In this document: positions 34,871 to 42,763 of the stretch, piece by piece | Layout: each line of letters starts with the position of its first letter | Position numbering within the stretch: the stretch's first letter is position 1 | Assembly (NCBI RefSeq): GCF_014873145.1 | Contig: NZ_JADBEK010000001.1 | Coordinates: 2,294,001 to 2,358,000, forward strand | Length of the DNA stretch: 64,000 nucleotides | Direction of reading: 5' to 3' | Origin: Nonomuraea angiospora | GTDB lineage: Bacteria; Actinomycetota; Actinomycetes; Streptosporangiales; Streptosporangiaceae | Position numbers and translations under genes: made by a program | The notes under the pieces: generated by a model | Databases searched by the model: none | What the model saw: only the letters and a program-made list of their open reading frames with translations | What the model was told of the DNA's origin: nothing

Positions 34871-34908
34871 CACCGTTTATATAGCTGTGATTGTCACTGT
34901 TTATATAG
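34871..34908 (+). promoter_or_regulatory. Direct-repeat promoter element of the methyltransferase gene
   Basis: CACCGTTTATATAG (34871-34884) and CACTGTTTATATAG (34895-34908) are near-identical 14-mers 24 bases apart. Between them lies the inverted repeat GTGA-TTG-TCAC. The block is far more AT-rich than its surroundings. The spacing of about two helical turns suggests a regulator binding on one face, with TATATAG possibly doubling as a -10 box. Confidence 0.5.
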
Positions 34909-34937
34909 ATTTGCGCTCGCAAACAACGGGGGAAACC

Positions 34938-36002
34938 ATGGAGAAGACGCTTGACCAGGATCGGGTGAAGGAGTTCCTGGAACGCGTGATGATCGACAAC
35001 GGTGCCGCCCTCGCGGGCCTCTGCACGTCGATCGGCACCCGGCTCGGGCTCTACCAGGCGATGGCCGGTGCCGGGCCGCTGACCTCCGAGGCGCTCGCCG
35101 CCCGTACCGGCCTCGACGAGCGGTACGTACGGGAGTGGCTGGCCTCCCAGGTGGCCGGCCAGTACGTGCGCCACGAGCCCGGCACGGACACCTATGTGTT
35201 CCCCGACGAGCACGCCGCCGTGCTCGCGGACCCGGCCTCTCCCGCGTACTCGGCCGGGGCGTTCGCCATGCTCCAGCCGCTCTACGCCACCGAGGACGCG
35301 CTGGTGGACGCCTACCGGACCGGCGGCGGCGTGGGCTGGGAGGAGCACGGGCCCGCCTTGTACGAGGGGGTGGCCGCGTTCTTCCTCCCCGGCTACGCGG
35401 CGTCCCTGGTGCAGGAGTGGTTGCCGGCCATGGACGGCGTGGTGGAGGGGCTGGAGCGGGGCATGTCCGTCGCCGACGTCGGCTGCGGCTTCGGCCACAG
35501 CACGTTGCTCATGGCGCACGCGTACCCCCGCTCCCGCTTCCACGGCTTCGACTTCCACGGCCCGTCCGTCGAGAGGGCGCGGCGGGCGGCGGCGGAGCAG
35601 GGGCTGGCCGACCGGGTGAGCTTCGAGGTCGCGGGCGCGGGCGACTTCCCCGGCGGCGACTACGGCCTGATCACCTTCTTCGACTGCCTGCACGACCTCG
35701 GTGACCCCGGCGCCGCGTTCCGGCGCGCCGCGCGGACGCTGGCCGCCGGCGGCGCCTGCCTGATCGTCGAGCCGAACGCCGCCGCGGCGCCCCAGGACAA
35801 CATCAACCCGCTCGGCCGGGCGTTCACGGCGACGTCCGCGACGTTGTGCCTGCCCGGGGCGCTGGCCCAGAAGGGGCCGTACGCGCTGGGGAACCACGCC
35901 GGCGAGGACGCCCTGCGGCGCATCGCGCACGAGGCCGGCCTGCGCACCTGGAAGCTGGCCGCGCAGAGCCCCGCCAACCTCGTCTACGACGCCCGCCGCT
36001 GA
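34938..36002 (+). CDS. Class I SAM-dependent methyltransferase (Rv2258c-like)
   Basis: A 354-residue enzyme. An N-terminal winged-helix region (DRVKEFLERVMIDNGAALAG with LTSEALAARTGLDERYVREW) precedes a Rossmann methyltransferase domain whose SAM motif is VADVGCGFGHSTLLMA and whose acidic loop is FHGFDFHG. This layout matches the Rv2258c-type family. The ATG at 34938 has GGGGGAAA upstream. The substrate is unknown. Its promoter carries unusual direct repeats, suggesting tight regulation. The 3' end lies 13 bases from the converging oxygenase gene. Confidence 0.9.
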   Translation: MEKTLDQDRVKEFLERVMIDNGAALAGLCTSIGTRLGLYQAMAGAGPLTSEALAARTGLDERYVREWLASQVAGQYVRHEPGTDTYVFPDEHAAVLADPASPAYSAGAFAMLQPLYATEDALVDAYRTGGGVGWEEHGPALYEGVAAFFLPGYAASLVQEWLPAMDGVVEGLERGMSVADVGCGFGHSTLLMAHAYPRSRFHGFDFHGPSVERARRAAAEQGLADRVSFEVAGAGDFPGGDYGLITFFDCLHDLGDPGAAFRRAARTLAAGGACLIVEPNAAAAPQDNINPLGRAFTATSATLCLPGALAQKGPYALGNHAGEDALRRIAHEAGLRTWKLAAQSPANLVYDARR

Positions 36003-36015
36003 TCCCCCGAGCGCG

Positions 36016-37899
36016 TCAGCCGTCCTCGTCGTCCCAGTCGTCCTCTTCGTCGTCCCACAGGTCGCTGGGCGGCAGCGGGTGCTCGTCGTCGACGAGCGAG
36101 TCGTCCACGTAGCGCCGCCAGGCGCGGCTCTCGCCCGGGTCGGCCCAGTCGTCCTCGGTGATCCTCGGGACGGGGATGGTGGCCCGCTGGTGGTCGACCA
36201 TCCACGAGTTGCGGAAGAAGTCGAACCTGAGGTGCCGGCAGCCGGCGGACTCGGTGTAGATGATGGGCGGGACGAGGAACTGCGCCACGCCGACCTTGGC
36301 CGCGACGACCACGTAGTCCTCGGGGATGGATTCGTCGTTCCAGCAGGCGGCGAAGTTCACCGGCTGGAGCGCGCCCTTGCCGAGCACGTGGATGAGGTTG
36401 TCCTGGATGACGAACCGGTCCGGGTCGAGGGCCACGTCCTCGCCGAGCATGAGGATCGGCGCGGGCAGGATGTGCGCCTTGGCGAAGGACTGCGCGTCGG
36501 TGTAGAGATCGATGATCTCGTCGTGGCGCGTGGGGTCGTAGCGTCCGGAGGAGTGGAACGGGCAGCAGATCCGGAGGTTCGGCTCCTCCGGCTCGGGAAA
36601 GAATCCGGACTTGTCCACCCGCGTCATGACGGACCCGCCGCGCCTGGCACTCAGGAACTCGGGGATCCAGCCGGCGTCGTCGGACTCGATCACCTCCGTC
36701 TCGCACAGCGCCCGGAACGCGGTGTCGCCGAGCTTGCAGTTGAAGTAGTCGAGCAGGGTGAGCGCGGCGCACTCCGCCGGCGACAGCTCCTCGCTCTTGG
36801 CGAACCAGAAGTCGTAGCCGTTGGTCACGAAGTGCACCCCGCGGAACTCCTTGTGCACGAAGGTCTCGCGGGTGGGGCCCTCCCCCAGGCCGTTCCAGTG
36901 GGCGGCCGCCACCTGGTTGTAGTACGCGTCGGCGTGCCGGGCCAGCTCCGGCGCGAACACGCTCTCACCGGTGAGATAGCACGCCTTGCTGAACAGCTCG
37001 CCGATCTCCGGCGCCTCGGTGACCTCGTCGGCGGCGAAGATCAGCTCGGTACGCAGGAACACCTTGCGGCCGTCGCGGTAGGGGGCGCCCTCGTGCTCGT
37101 ACCGCTGGTCGAAGATCACGCACGTGAACTCGCCGATCTCGCCGAGCGCGGCGCCGCCGACCAGGTCGAGCGCCGGCGACCCCGTGCCGCCGGTCAGGTA
37201 GAGCAGCACCGTGTACCGGGAGATGTGCCGCCGCGCCGCGTCGAAGTACGGCGTGTCCCGGTGCCGGTGGAAGTTCGCGTCGCCGGGCTCGAACCGGTTG
37301 CACCTGAACACCGGGTTCACGTGCGAGAACCCCTCCGCCGTCGCCGGCGGCAACGCGTCGGCCACCGCCGCGCTCAACGCCTCGGCCAGCAGCGCCGAGT
37401 GGAAGATGAACCGTTCACCGCCCCGGGACCCGGCGTTCAACGGCGGCACGTACAGCTTCAGCTCGTCCAGCCGCTCCAGGCGGGTCCGGGCCTCGGCCGG
37501 CAACCGCAGCGAGAACGAGAACACCCCCTCCGCGAGCTCCGCCCGCTCGGCCAGCTCCGCCTCCAGCGGCACGCCCTCGAACAGGCGGTCCAGCGGGACG
37601 ATGTTCTCGAACGTGCGGAACGACAACTCGTGCGGATCCACGAACACCGCCGCCAGGTACGGCGCGTCCGCGCTCGGCCGGGCGAACAGGTCCCGCACCC
37701 GCTCGTCGATCCGCTCGGCGTCGATGAACCGCACCGCCTTGAACCGCGCCGACGGATGCCAGGAAAGGTCCAGCCCGTCCACCGTCGCGGCCGGCTCGGC
37801 GTCGGTCGCGTCCACCTCCGCCCGGTATCGGGCGGCCTCCTCGGCGGGCGCGTCGCCGGCCGACAGGACGAAGAAGCGATCCCGGAGTTCGATGCTCAC
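36016..37899 (-). CDS. Large 2-oxoglutarate/Fe(II)-dependent oxygenase (prolyl-hydroxylase-like)
   Basis: A 627-residue protein. Residues of about 190-290 match the double-stranded beta-helix of Fe(II)/2-oxoglutarate oxygenases of the prolyl-4-hydroxylase type. The HxD facial triad is H213-R-D215 in FHRHRDTPYF, the distal His is H269 in RYEHEGAPY, and R278 nine residues later is placed to bind 2-oxoglutarate. The C-terminal half is not a known oxygenase extension. It has cysteines (RICCPFHSS) and ends in an acidic tail with WDD repeats (LWDDEEDDWDDEDG). The GTG start at 37899 has GGAGG five bases ahead and overlaps the stop of the LRR gene (GTGA), so the two are translationally coupled. Activity and substrate are unknown; a protein substrate is plausible. 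Confidence 0.75.
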   Translation of the reverse strand: MSIELRDRFFVLSAGDAPAEEAARYRAEVDATDAEPAATVDGLDLSWHPSARFKAVRFIDAERIDERVRDLFARPSADAPYLAAVFVDPHELSFRTFENIVPLDRLFEGVPLEAELAERAELAEGVFSFSLRLPAEARTRLERLDELKLYVPPLNAGSRGGERFIFHSALLAEALSAAVADALPPATAEGFSHVNPVFRCNRFEPGDANFHRHRDTPYFDAARRHISRYTVLLYLTGGTGSPALDLVGGAALGEIGEFTCVIFDQRYEHEGAPYRDGRKVFLRTELIFAADEVTEAPEIGELFSKACYLTGESVFAPELARHADAYYNQVAAAHWNGLGEGPTRETFVHKEFRGVHFVTNGYDFWFAKSEELSPAECAALTLLDYFNCKLGDTAFRALCETEVIESDDAGWIPEFLSARRGGSVMTRVDKSGFFPEPEEPNLRICCPFHSSGRYDPTRHDEIIDLYTDAQSFAKAHILPAPILMLGEDVALDPDRFVIQDNLIHVLGKGALQPVNFAACWNDESIPEDYVVVAAKVGVAQFLVPPIIYTESAGCRHLRFDFFRNSWMVDHQRATIPVPRITEDDWADPGESRAWRRYVDDSLVDDEHPLPPSDLWDDEEDDWDDEDG

Positions 37900-38831
37900 A
37901 TGGACCTCCACATGCTGCGCAGTCCGGACGGAAGGTTCGCGGCGTGCGCCAGTTCGCGCACGCCGTCCCGGCCCACATCGGAGCCGTACAGCCACAGCCG
38001 CGCGAGGGACCCGGCGAACGGGGCCGCGATCAGGGCCTGCGCGCCGGCCTCGCCGAGGTCGTTGTAGCGCAGGTCGAGCTCGGTCAGCTCCGGGAACCGG
38101 TGCAGGGAGCGCACGCCGTCGGCGCTCAGCTTGTTGCGCTGCAGGTGCAGGCGGCGCAGTCCGCTCAGGTGCGGGGACGCCGCGAGGGCCGCCAGACCGG
38201 CGTCGCCGATCCGGCAGTACCGCAGTTCCAGTGCCCGCAACCGGTCCGTGCGGAGCGAGGCGGCGAGGAGTTCGGCGCCGTGCGGGCCGAGGTCCAGGTA
38301 GGAGAGGTCGAGCCCGGCGAGCCGGCCGAGATCCAGCCCGTTGAGCGCCTCCATGTCCGGGCGCCCGGACCGACCCCCACCTTCCTCATCGTCGTCCTCG
38401 TCGTCCTCGTCGTCGTCCTCGTCCCAGTCGTCATCCTCGTCGTCCCAGTCCTCGTCCTCGTCGGACTCCGCGTCCGACCAGATCCGCAGCTTGGTGACGA
38501 ACCGGCCGCGCAGCACCTGCTCCACGACCTCGCGGACGTCGTCCGACCACGGGACGGCGACCTCCGTGGCGAAGCCGTACCGGCGGGCCAGCACCCGCAC
38601 CGTCGCCGGCAACCCGTCGTCCCACCCGCCCTCGTGCTCCGCGACGAGGTCGGCGATCTCCCGCTCAATGGCCGGGCGGTCGGCGGGACGGGTCCGCGCC
38701 AGGCGCTGTTCGAGGCGGATCAGCGTGCCTCTGGCGTCGCCCTGCTCCAGCAGCCGGTCACTGTAGGCGTCCCACGAGGCGAGGTCATCGGGCTGAGCCC
38801 GTAACGCGTCTTCGACGGCGGTCGCTTGCAT
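37896..38831 (-). CDS. Leucine-rich repeat protein with TIGR02996 domain
   Basis: A 311-residue protein in three parts. The N-terminal 45 residues (ALRAQPDDLASWDAYSDRLL followed by EQGDARGTLIRLE) match the TIGR02996 domain found on LRR proteins of complex bacteria. Next is a very acidic linker (about 122-151, Asp/Glu with WDD motifs). Then come about five leucine-rich repeats of the RI-like type (for example LRALELRYCRIGDAGLAALA). No signal peptide is present, so it is cytoplasmic. The start at 38831 lies directly at the predicted transcript start, so the mRNA is likely leaderless. It is coupled to the oxygenase gene and may recruit its substrate. Confidence 0.85.
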   Translation of the reverse strand: MQATAVEDALRAQPDDLASWDAYSDRLLEQGDARGTLIRLEQRLARTRPADRPAIEREIADLVAEHEGGWDDGLPATVRVLARRYGFATEVAVPWSDDVREVVEQVLRGRFVTKLRIWSDAESDEDEDWDDEDDDWDEDDDEDDEDDDEEGGGRSGRPDMEALNGLDLGRLAGLDLSYLDLGPHGAELLAASLRTDRLRALELRYCRIGDAGLAALAASPHLSGLRRLHLQRNKLSADGVRSLHRFPELTELDLRYNDLGEAGAQALIAAPFAGSLARLWLYGSDVGRDGVRELAHAANLPSGLRSMWRSM

Positions 38832-38866
38832 TCGTACGAATGTACGGAGATCGACAGATGTGTCAA
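38829..38866 (-). promoter_or_regulatory. Leaderless promoter with palindrome over the -10 and start codon
   Basis: On the minus strand TTGACA (complement of 38861-38866) and TACATT (complement of 38839-38844) are spaced by 16 bases. This puts the transcript start within a base or so of the LRR ATG at 38831. CATTCGTACGAATG (38829-38842) is a perfect 14-bp palindrome that covers both the -10 box and the start codon, so a bound repressor would block initiation. Confidence 0.6.
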
Positions 38867-39024
38867 GGCGCCGCGCATCATCTGTAAACGGACCCCGGAT
38901 GACCGCGCGGGCAGGTATCGTGCTGCGCCGAGTACATGATCGTCTACGTGTCCCAGGCGGCACGGTGTCGTCGCGGCGCTCTCGGGCGGAGCCAGGGGGC
39001 CCGCCTCACTTGGAGGTCTCCACC

Positions 39025-40278
39025 GTGAATTCACCGGGTCCTGAGCAGGGCCGGGACGACGACGATGCCGCCGCCGAGAGGCGGGCGTGGGAGTCCGCCG
39101 CCCGTGCCTGCTACCGGGAGATCGGGGTCCCGTTCCCGGAACGGGTCGTGTGGGTGTCCTCACCGCTCGTCGGCGCGTTCGCCGCACCGATCGCGGCCTG
39201 CCTGAGCACCGGCCACCGCAACAACCGCGTCCTGGAGTCCGTCTACCGCGCGGTGGACGGCACCGCCGGCGAGAGCGTCGGCCACGCCGTGCGCGCCGCG
39301 GTCCGGGTCGCGGCCGACGGGGCGGCGAGCGATCCGGTGTACGGCGCGGCCGCCACCGCCCTGCACGCCGAGATCGCCGCGACGATGGGCTCCGCGCTGG
39401 CCTCGGCGGTACGGGACCTGCCCGCCCGCGAGGAGGGCCGCAATGCGCTGGCCGGCGTGTTGAACCTGGTCGCCGCCGCGTCGGAGACGGCCGTGGGGGC
39501 GGCGGTGGACGCGGCGGTGGGCGGCCCGCGGCAGGACACGATCCGCGGCGAGGTACGCCGGCTGTGGCGGGCCCACCTGGCCTTCCAGCGTTCCGGCACC
39601 TGGCTGCCCCTGGTCGGCCACTTCAGACAGGCCCCGCCCCCAGGACACGACCCGGCCTCAGGGCGCGACGAGGATCGGCCGCCGCAGGGCGCCGTGGAGC
39701 AGGAGGCGGCGCGGTCCGCGCCCGCCGGCTGGTGGTGGTGGCCCTTCCTCGACTTCGTCATGCTCTGCCCGCGCCCGACCGAGCTGCACCTGGAGCAGGT
39801 CGGCGAGGGCGCCGGGGCCGCGCAACGGCCGCACCGCGCCGACGGTCCCGCGGCCGGCTGGTCCGACGGGTTCGGGGTCTACTTCTGGCACGGCACCCAG
39901 GTCACCCGGGCCGTCATCGACGACACCCTCACCGCCGACGAGATCCTCCGCGAGACCAACGCCGAGATCCGCCGCTGCGCCATCGAACGCCGCGGCTGGG
40001 ACCGCTTCATCACCGAGGCCGGCCTGGCCCAGATCGGGCCCGCCGTACCCGATCCCGGCAATCCCGGGCAGACCCTCACCCTGCACGACGTGCCCGATGA
40101 CATCTACACCACGCACGTGCGGGTCCTGCTGTGCACCAACGGCACCGTCGAGCGGGACGGCACCCGCCGCCGCTTCGGCCTCACCGTCCCCGCGGACTGC
40201 ACCGACCCCATCCAGGCCGCCGCCTGGACCTACGGCCTCACCCCGGCGCAGTACGCCGGCGCGCAACGACGATCCTGA
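39025..40278 (+). CDS. DUF6745-like protein
   Basis: A 417-residue protein that starts with GTG at 39025, with GGAGG eight bases upstream; longer in-frame starts lack a site. The N-terminal half is Ala-rich and helical. The C-terminal part (RGWDRFITEAGLAQIG, then TTHVRVLLCTNGTVERDG and GLTVPADCTDPIQAAAWTYG) resembles the C-terminal conserved region of DUF6745 proteins. It has an unusual run of four Trp (AGWWWWPFLDF). The gene is divergent from the LRR/oxygenase pair across a 193-base promoter region and is followed by a small partner gene. Function unknown. Confidence 0.75.
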   Translation: MNSPGPEQGRDDDDAAAERRAWESAARACYREIGVPFPERVVWVSSPLVGAFAAPIAACLSTGHRNNRVLESVYRAVDGTAGESVGHAVRAAVRVAADGAASDPVYGAAATALHAEIAATMGSALASAVRDLPAREEGRNALAGVLNLVAAASETAVGAAVDAAVGGPRQDTIRGEVRRLWRAHLAFQRSGTWLPLVGHFRQAPPPGHDPASGRDEDRPPQGAVEQEAARSAPAGWWWWPFLDFVMLCPRPTELHLEQVGEGAGAAQRPHRADGPAAGWSDGFGVYFWHGTQVTRAVIDDTLTADEILRETNAEIRRCAIERRGWDRFITEAGLAQIGPAVPDPGNPGQTLTLHDVPDDIYTTHVRVLLCTNGTVERDGTRRRFGLTVPADCTDPIQAAAWTYGLTPAQYAGAQRRS

Positions 40279-40310
40279 CCCCGCCCACCGGCAAAGGAGC
40301 CCGAGAGAAG

Positions 40311-40715
40311 ATGCCCACCATCGAGCAGGCCATCGCCACCTTCGGCGTCACCGTCGACGAGCACCTCGACCGGCAGGCCGAGATCCCCATCCTGTCCGGC
40401 CTGCAGTTCCAGGGCGATGTCGCCGTCGTACCGGTCAACCGGGACCCGGCCCGCACCCCCGTCCCCGAGACCGGCGTCCCGATCGTCCGCGGCCAGGGCG
40501 GGGCCAACACCCACCTCCTGCTCGCCACCGGCAAGGCGTTCTTCACGCCGGAGCGCTTCGGCGGCGGAATGGTGCTCGGCGTCCTGACCGTGACCGAGGA
40601 CGCGACCGCCTATCTCGCGCACCCCGAACACGCCTTCACCGGCATCGCACCGGGCACCTACGAGCTGCGGCGCCAGCGCGAGCAGGCCGACGACACCCGG
40701 CTCGTCGCCGACTGA
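40311..40715 (+). CDS. Small hypothetical protein paired with the DUF6745-like gene
   Basis: A 134-residue soluble protein. Features include LQFQGDVAVVPVNRDPA, a run of beta-strands (THLLLATGKAFFTPERF) and a C-terminal block PGTYELRRQREQADDTRLVAD. I recall small proteins of this shape (QGDV near the start, PGTY-RQRE near the end) beside DUF6745 genes, but cannot name a family. It starts 32 bases after the previous stop with AAGGAG ahead of it. A strong hairpin follows. Confidence 0.75.
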   Translation: MPTIEQAIATFGVTVDEHLDRQAEIPILSGLQFQGDVAVVPVNRDPARTPVPETGVPIVRGQGGANTHLLLATGKAFFTPERFGGGMVLGVLTVTEDATAYLAHPEHAFTGIAPGTYELRRQREQADDTRLVAD

Positions 40716-40784
40716 AGCCGCGGTCACCGCCACAGCGCCCACCGATCCCTCCGGCCGCTTGACGACGTCCATCGCCCCCCGAGG

Positions 40785-40809
40785 TGGGCGGATGCCGGGC
40801 ATCCGCCCA
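40785..40809. terminator. Bidirectional hairpin terminator
   Basis: TGGGCGGATGC (40785-40795) and its exact complement (40799-40809) form an 11-bp stem with a 3-base loop. It lies between the small DUF6745-partner gene and the minus-strand secreted-peptide gene and could end both transcripts. Confidence 0.65.
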
Positions 40810-40820
40810 TCTGCCCGCTC

Positions 40821-40940
40821 TCAGGGCGCCGGCGCGGCCAGCAGCCCGTACTCGATGGCTGTCGCGGCGTTGGCGGTGCCGGCGAGCAGCGCCGGCGCCG
40901 AGAAGGCCAGGACGAGCAGGAGGGAGATTCGTCGAGCCAT
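40821..40940 (-). CDS. Very small secreted peptide
   Basis: A 39-residue gene. The translation is a short basic start (MARRIS), a hydrophobic core (LLLVLAFSAPALLAG), a signal-peptidase-like TANA end and a short remainder ATAIEYGLLAAPAP. GGAGG lies five bases before the ATG, a strong ribosome site for so short a frame. The terminal block resembles the conserved TAIEYGLIAA start of Flp-type pilins, although the usual longer hydrophobic helix is missing. It lies downstream of the choice-of-anchor I gene on the same strand. It may be real, or a remnant. Confidence 0.5.
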   Translation of the reverse strand: MARRISLLLVLAFSAPALLAGTANAATAIEYGLLAAPAP

Positions 40941-41069
40941 GAGGGCCTCCGGTCAGGTTTCCGCCGCGCATTCGACGACCGGACCGGCGCGGATCGCGGC
41001 CAGCTGCACCTGTGACGAGGACGTTACCTCGCGGACCTCGGGCGGCGCGTCGGGAGCCGGTCGGGGCGC

Positions 41070-42644
41070 CTACCGGATCTCGTAGATGGCGGTGGTCCCG
41101 CTCACCTCGTTGCCCACGATCAGCAGCGGCCGGCGGGTCGGGCTGTCCGCCGCGGACACGAAGAGCACACCTTCCGGGCCGACGTCGCCGGCGGTCCCGT
41201 CCTCGACGGATCCGGCGAAGTCGCGGGTGTTGAGATAGTCGGCGAGGACCGGGCGCCGGGGGTCGGTCACGTCGTAGGCCACCACCCCGCTGACCCGCTC
41301 GAGCCCGGCGAACGCGTACGTCCTCCCCCGCACCTGACCCACCGCGACGCCCTCGGGCTCCGGCCCCTTGTTGTCGCTGCGGCTGTCGAAGGAGTCGTTC
41401 TCCTCGTTGTCGGCGTTGAACTCCTTGGGCAGCTCCCGGGCGATCAGCTGCTCGAGCTCGTCCCCCGAGTCCCAGACCAGCGCGCCCGTGGCGGAGCGCA
41501 CGGAGATCGAGCGGGCGCCGAAGGCGTACAGCTCCCGGTAGGCGCCCGAGGCGTCCTTCGGCGAGTCCGCGGCCACGGTCAGGCGGCCCAGCTCCGCGTC
41601 CTTCTTCAGCTCGGCGGCGTTCGGGAACGTCTCCGCCGACAGCGTCAGGTCCTTCACGCGCACCTCGTCCATGTGGCAGTCCCAGTCGCGCCCGTCGCCC
41701 TCGTTGGCGGTGACGAGGTACGTCTGCCCCTTCGAGCGGAAGTGCGCGACCGCGTCGGGCATGTACATCCCCTTGACGCCGGCCCGGGGCCGGATGTCGA
41801 TCTTCCCGTCCTTGTCGGAGGCGTCCAGGCCGACCTTGCCGAAGTCCTTCAGGCCGAGAGGCACGATCCGCCGCACCTTGGCGCGGGCGAGGTCGACGAT
41901 CGCCACCGCGTTGTTCTCCTGCAACGTCACCCATGCCGTGTCACCGGCCACCGTGATGTACTCCGGCTCCAGGTCCTGCGCCACCGTCGCGCCCGGACCT
42001 GGGATGCGCACGCCCGCGGCCCGGAGCGCCTCGGCCTGGTCGTTGAACGCCCGGAAGTCGGCCGTCCGTACGGTGCCGCGCTTCACGTCGATGACGCTCA
42101 CCGACCCCTCAGGGTCGTCGGCGGCGCCCGCGCAGTACGATTCCGGCTCGCCCTCGTTGGCGACGACCAGCCGGCGGCCGTCCTCGCCGAAGGTCACCAT
42201 GTCGGGAAGCGCCCCCACGGCGAACTCCTTGAGCTTCTTGCCGGAACCGGCCTGGAACAGCGTCACCTTCCCCTGGCCGGTCTTCTTCGCCGCCTGCTGC
42301 GCGACGGCCACCAGACCTCCGCTCACGGCGACGCTGTTGGCTCCGGGAGCGGCCAGGGAGGTGACCCGCTCCGGGTTGCGCGGGTCGCGGAGGTCGAGGA
42401 CGTCCACCGTTCCCGCCTGCGCGTTCACCACGAAGGCGCGCTTGGTGGCGGGATCGTAGGAGGTGATCTCGGAGGCCCCGGCACCGACCGACCCGGTCGA
42501 GAACCGGCCGAGGAACGCCAGGCTGACGCCCTTGATCCCGTTGTCCCGGGAAGTCGTCGCCTGGGCGGGAACGGCGAGCAGGGCGAGTGAGAGAGCGGCG
42601 CCGGCGGCGGCCGCGGCCGTCCGGAAGGCATGTGAGCGGTGCAT
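41070..42644 (-). CDS. Secreted choice-of-anchor I beta-propeller protein
   Basis: A 524-residue exported protein with a signal peptide (ALSLALLAVPAQA) and repeated propeller-type blades (VNAQAGTVDVLDLRDPRNPE; VVANEGEPESYCAGAADDPE; ENNAVAIVDLARAKV). This is the choice-of-anchor I / esterase-like propeller family. It includes the conserved MPDAVAHF, VTANEGDGRDW and GPEPEGVAVG segments. Members are cell-surface or secreted and often linked to phosphate-regulated enzymes, but their activity is unproven. It is transcribed alone. Confidence 0.88.
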   Translation of the reverse strand: MHRSHAFRTAAAAAGAALSLALLAVPAQATTSRDNGIKGVSLAFLGRFSTGSVGAGASEITSYDPATKRAFVVNAQAGTVDVLDLRDPRNPERVTSLAAPGANSVAVSGGLVAVAQQAAKKTGQGKVTLFQAGSGKKLKEFAVGALPDMVTFGEDGRRLVVANEGEPESYCAGAADDPEGSVSVIDVKRGTVRTADFRAFNDQAEALRAAGVRIPGPGATVAQDLEPEYITVAGDTAWVTLQENNAVAIVDLARAKVRRIVPLGLKDFGKVGLDASDKDGKIDIRPRAGVKGMYMPDAVAHFRSKGQTYLVTANEGDGRDWDCHMDEVRVKDLTLSAETFPNAAELKKDAELGRLTVAADSPKDASGAYRELYAFGARSISVRSATGALVWDSGDELEQLIARELPKEFNADNEENDSFDSRSDNKGPEPEGVAVGQVRGRTYAFAGLERVSGVVAYDVTDPRRPVLADYLNTRDFAGSVEDGTAGDVGPEGVLFVSAADSPTRRPLLIVGNEVSGTTAIYEIR

Positions 42645-42763
42645 GCGCCGATCGTGGCGACAGCCGATGACTATTTGAGCGCCGGAGGATGTCCATGTGG
42701 TGAATTGCACCTGGGAAGAGCCTCGTCCACGCAGCTCAGGCCACATGAGGACGGAGAGGAGAG

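Noticed and set aside
42625..42763. Possible gene between the propeller protein and the SARP regulator
   Set aside because: The short frames here have no ribosome sites, and the sequence fits a promoter of about 120 bases.
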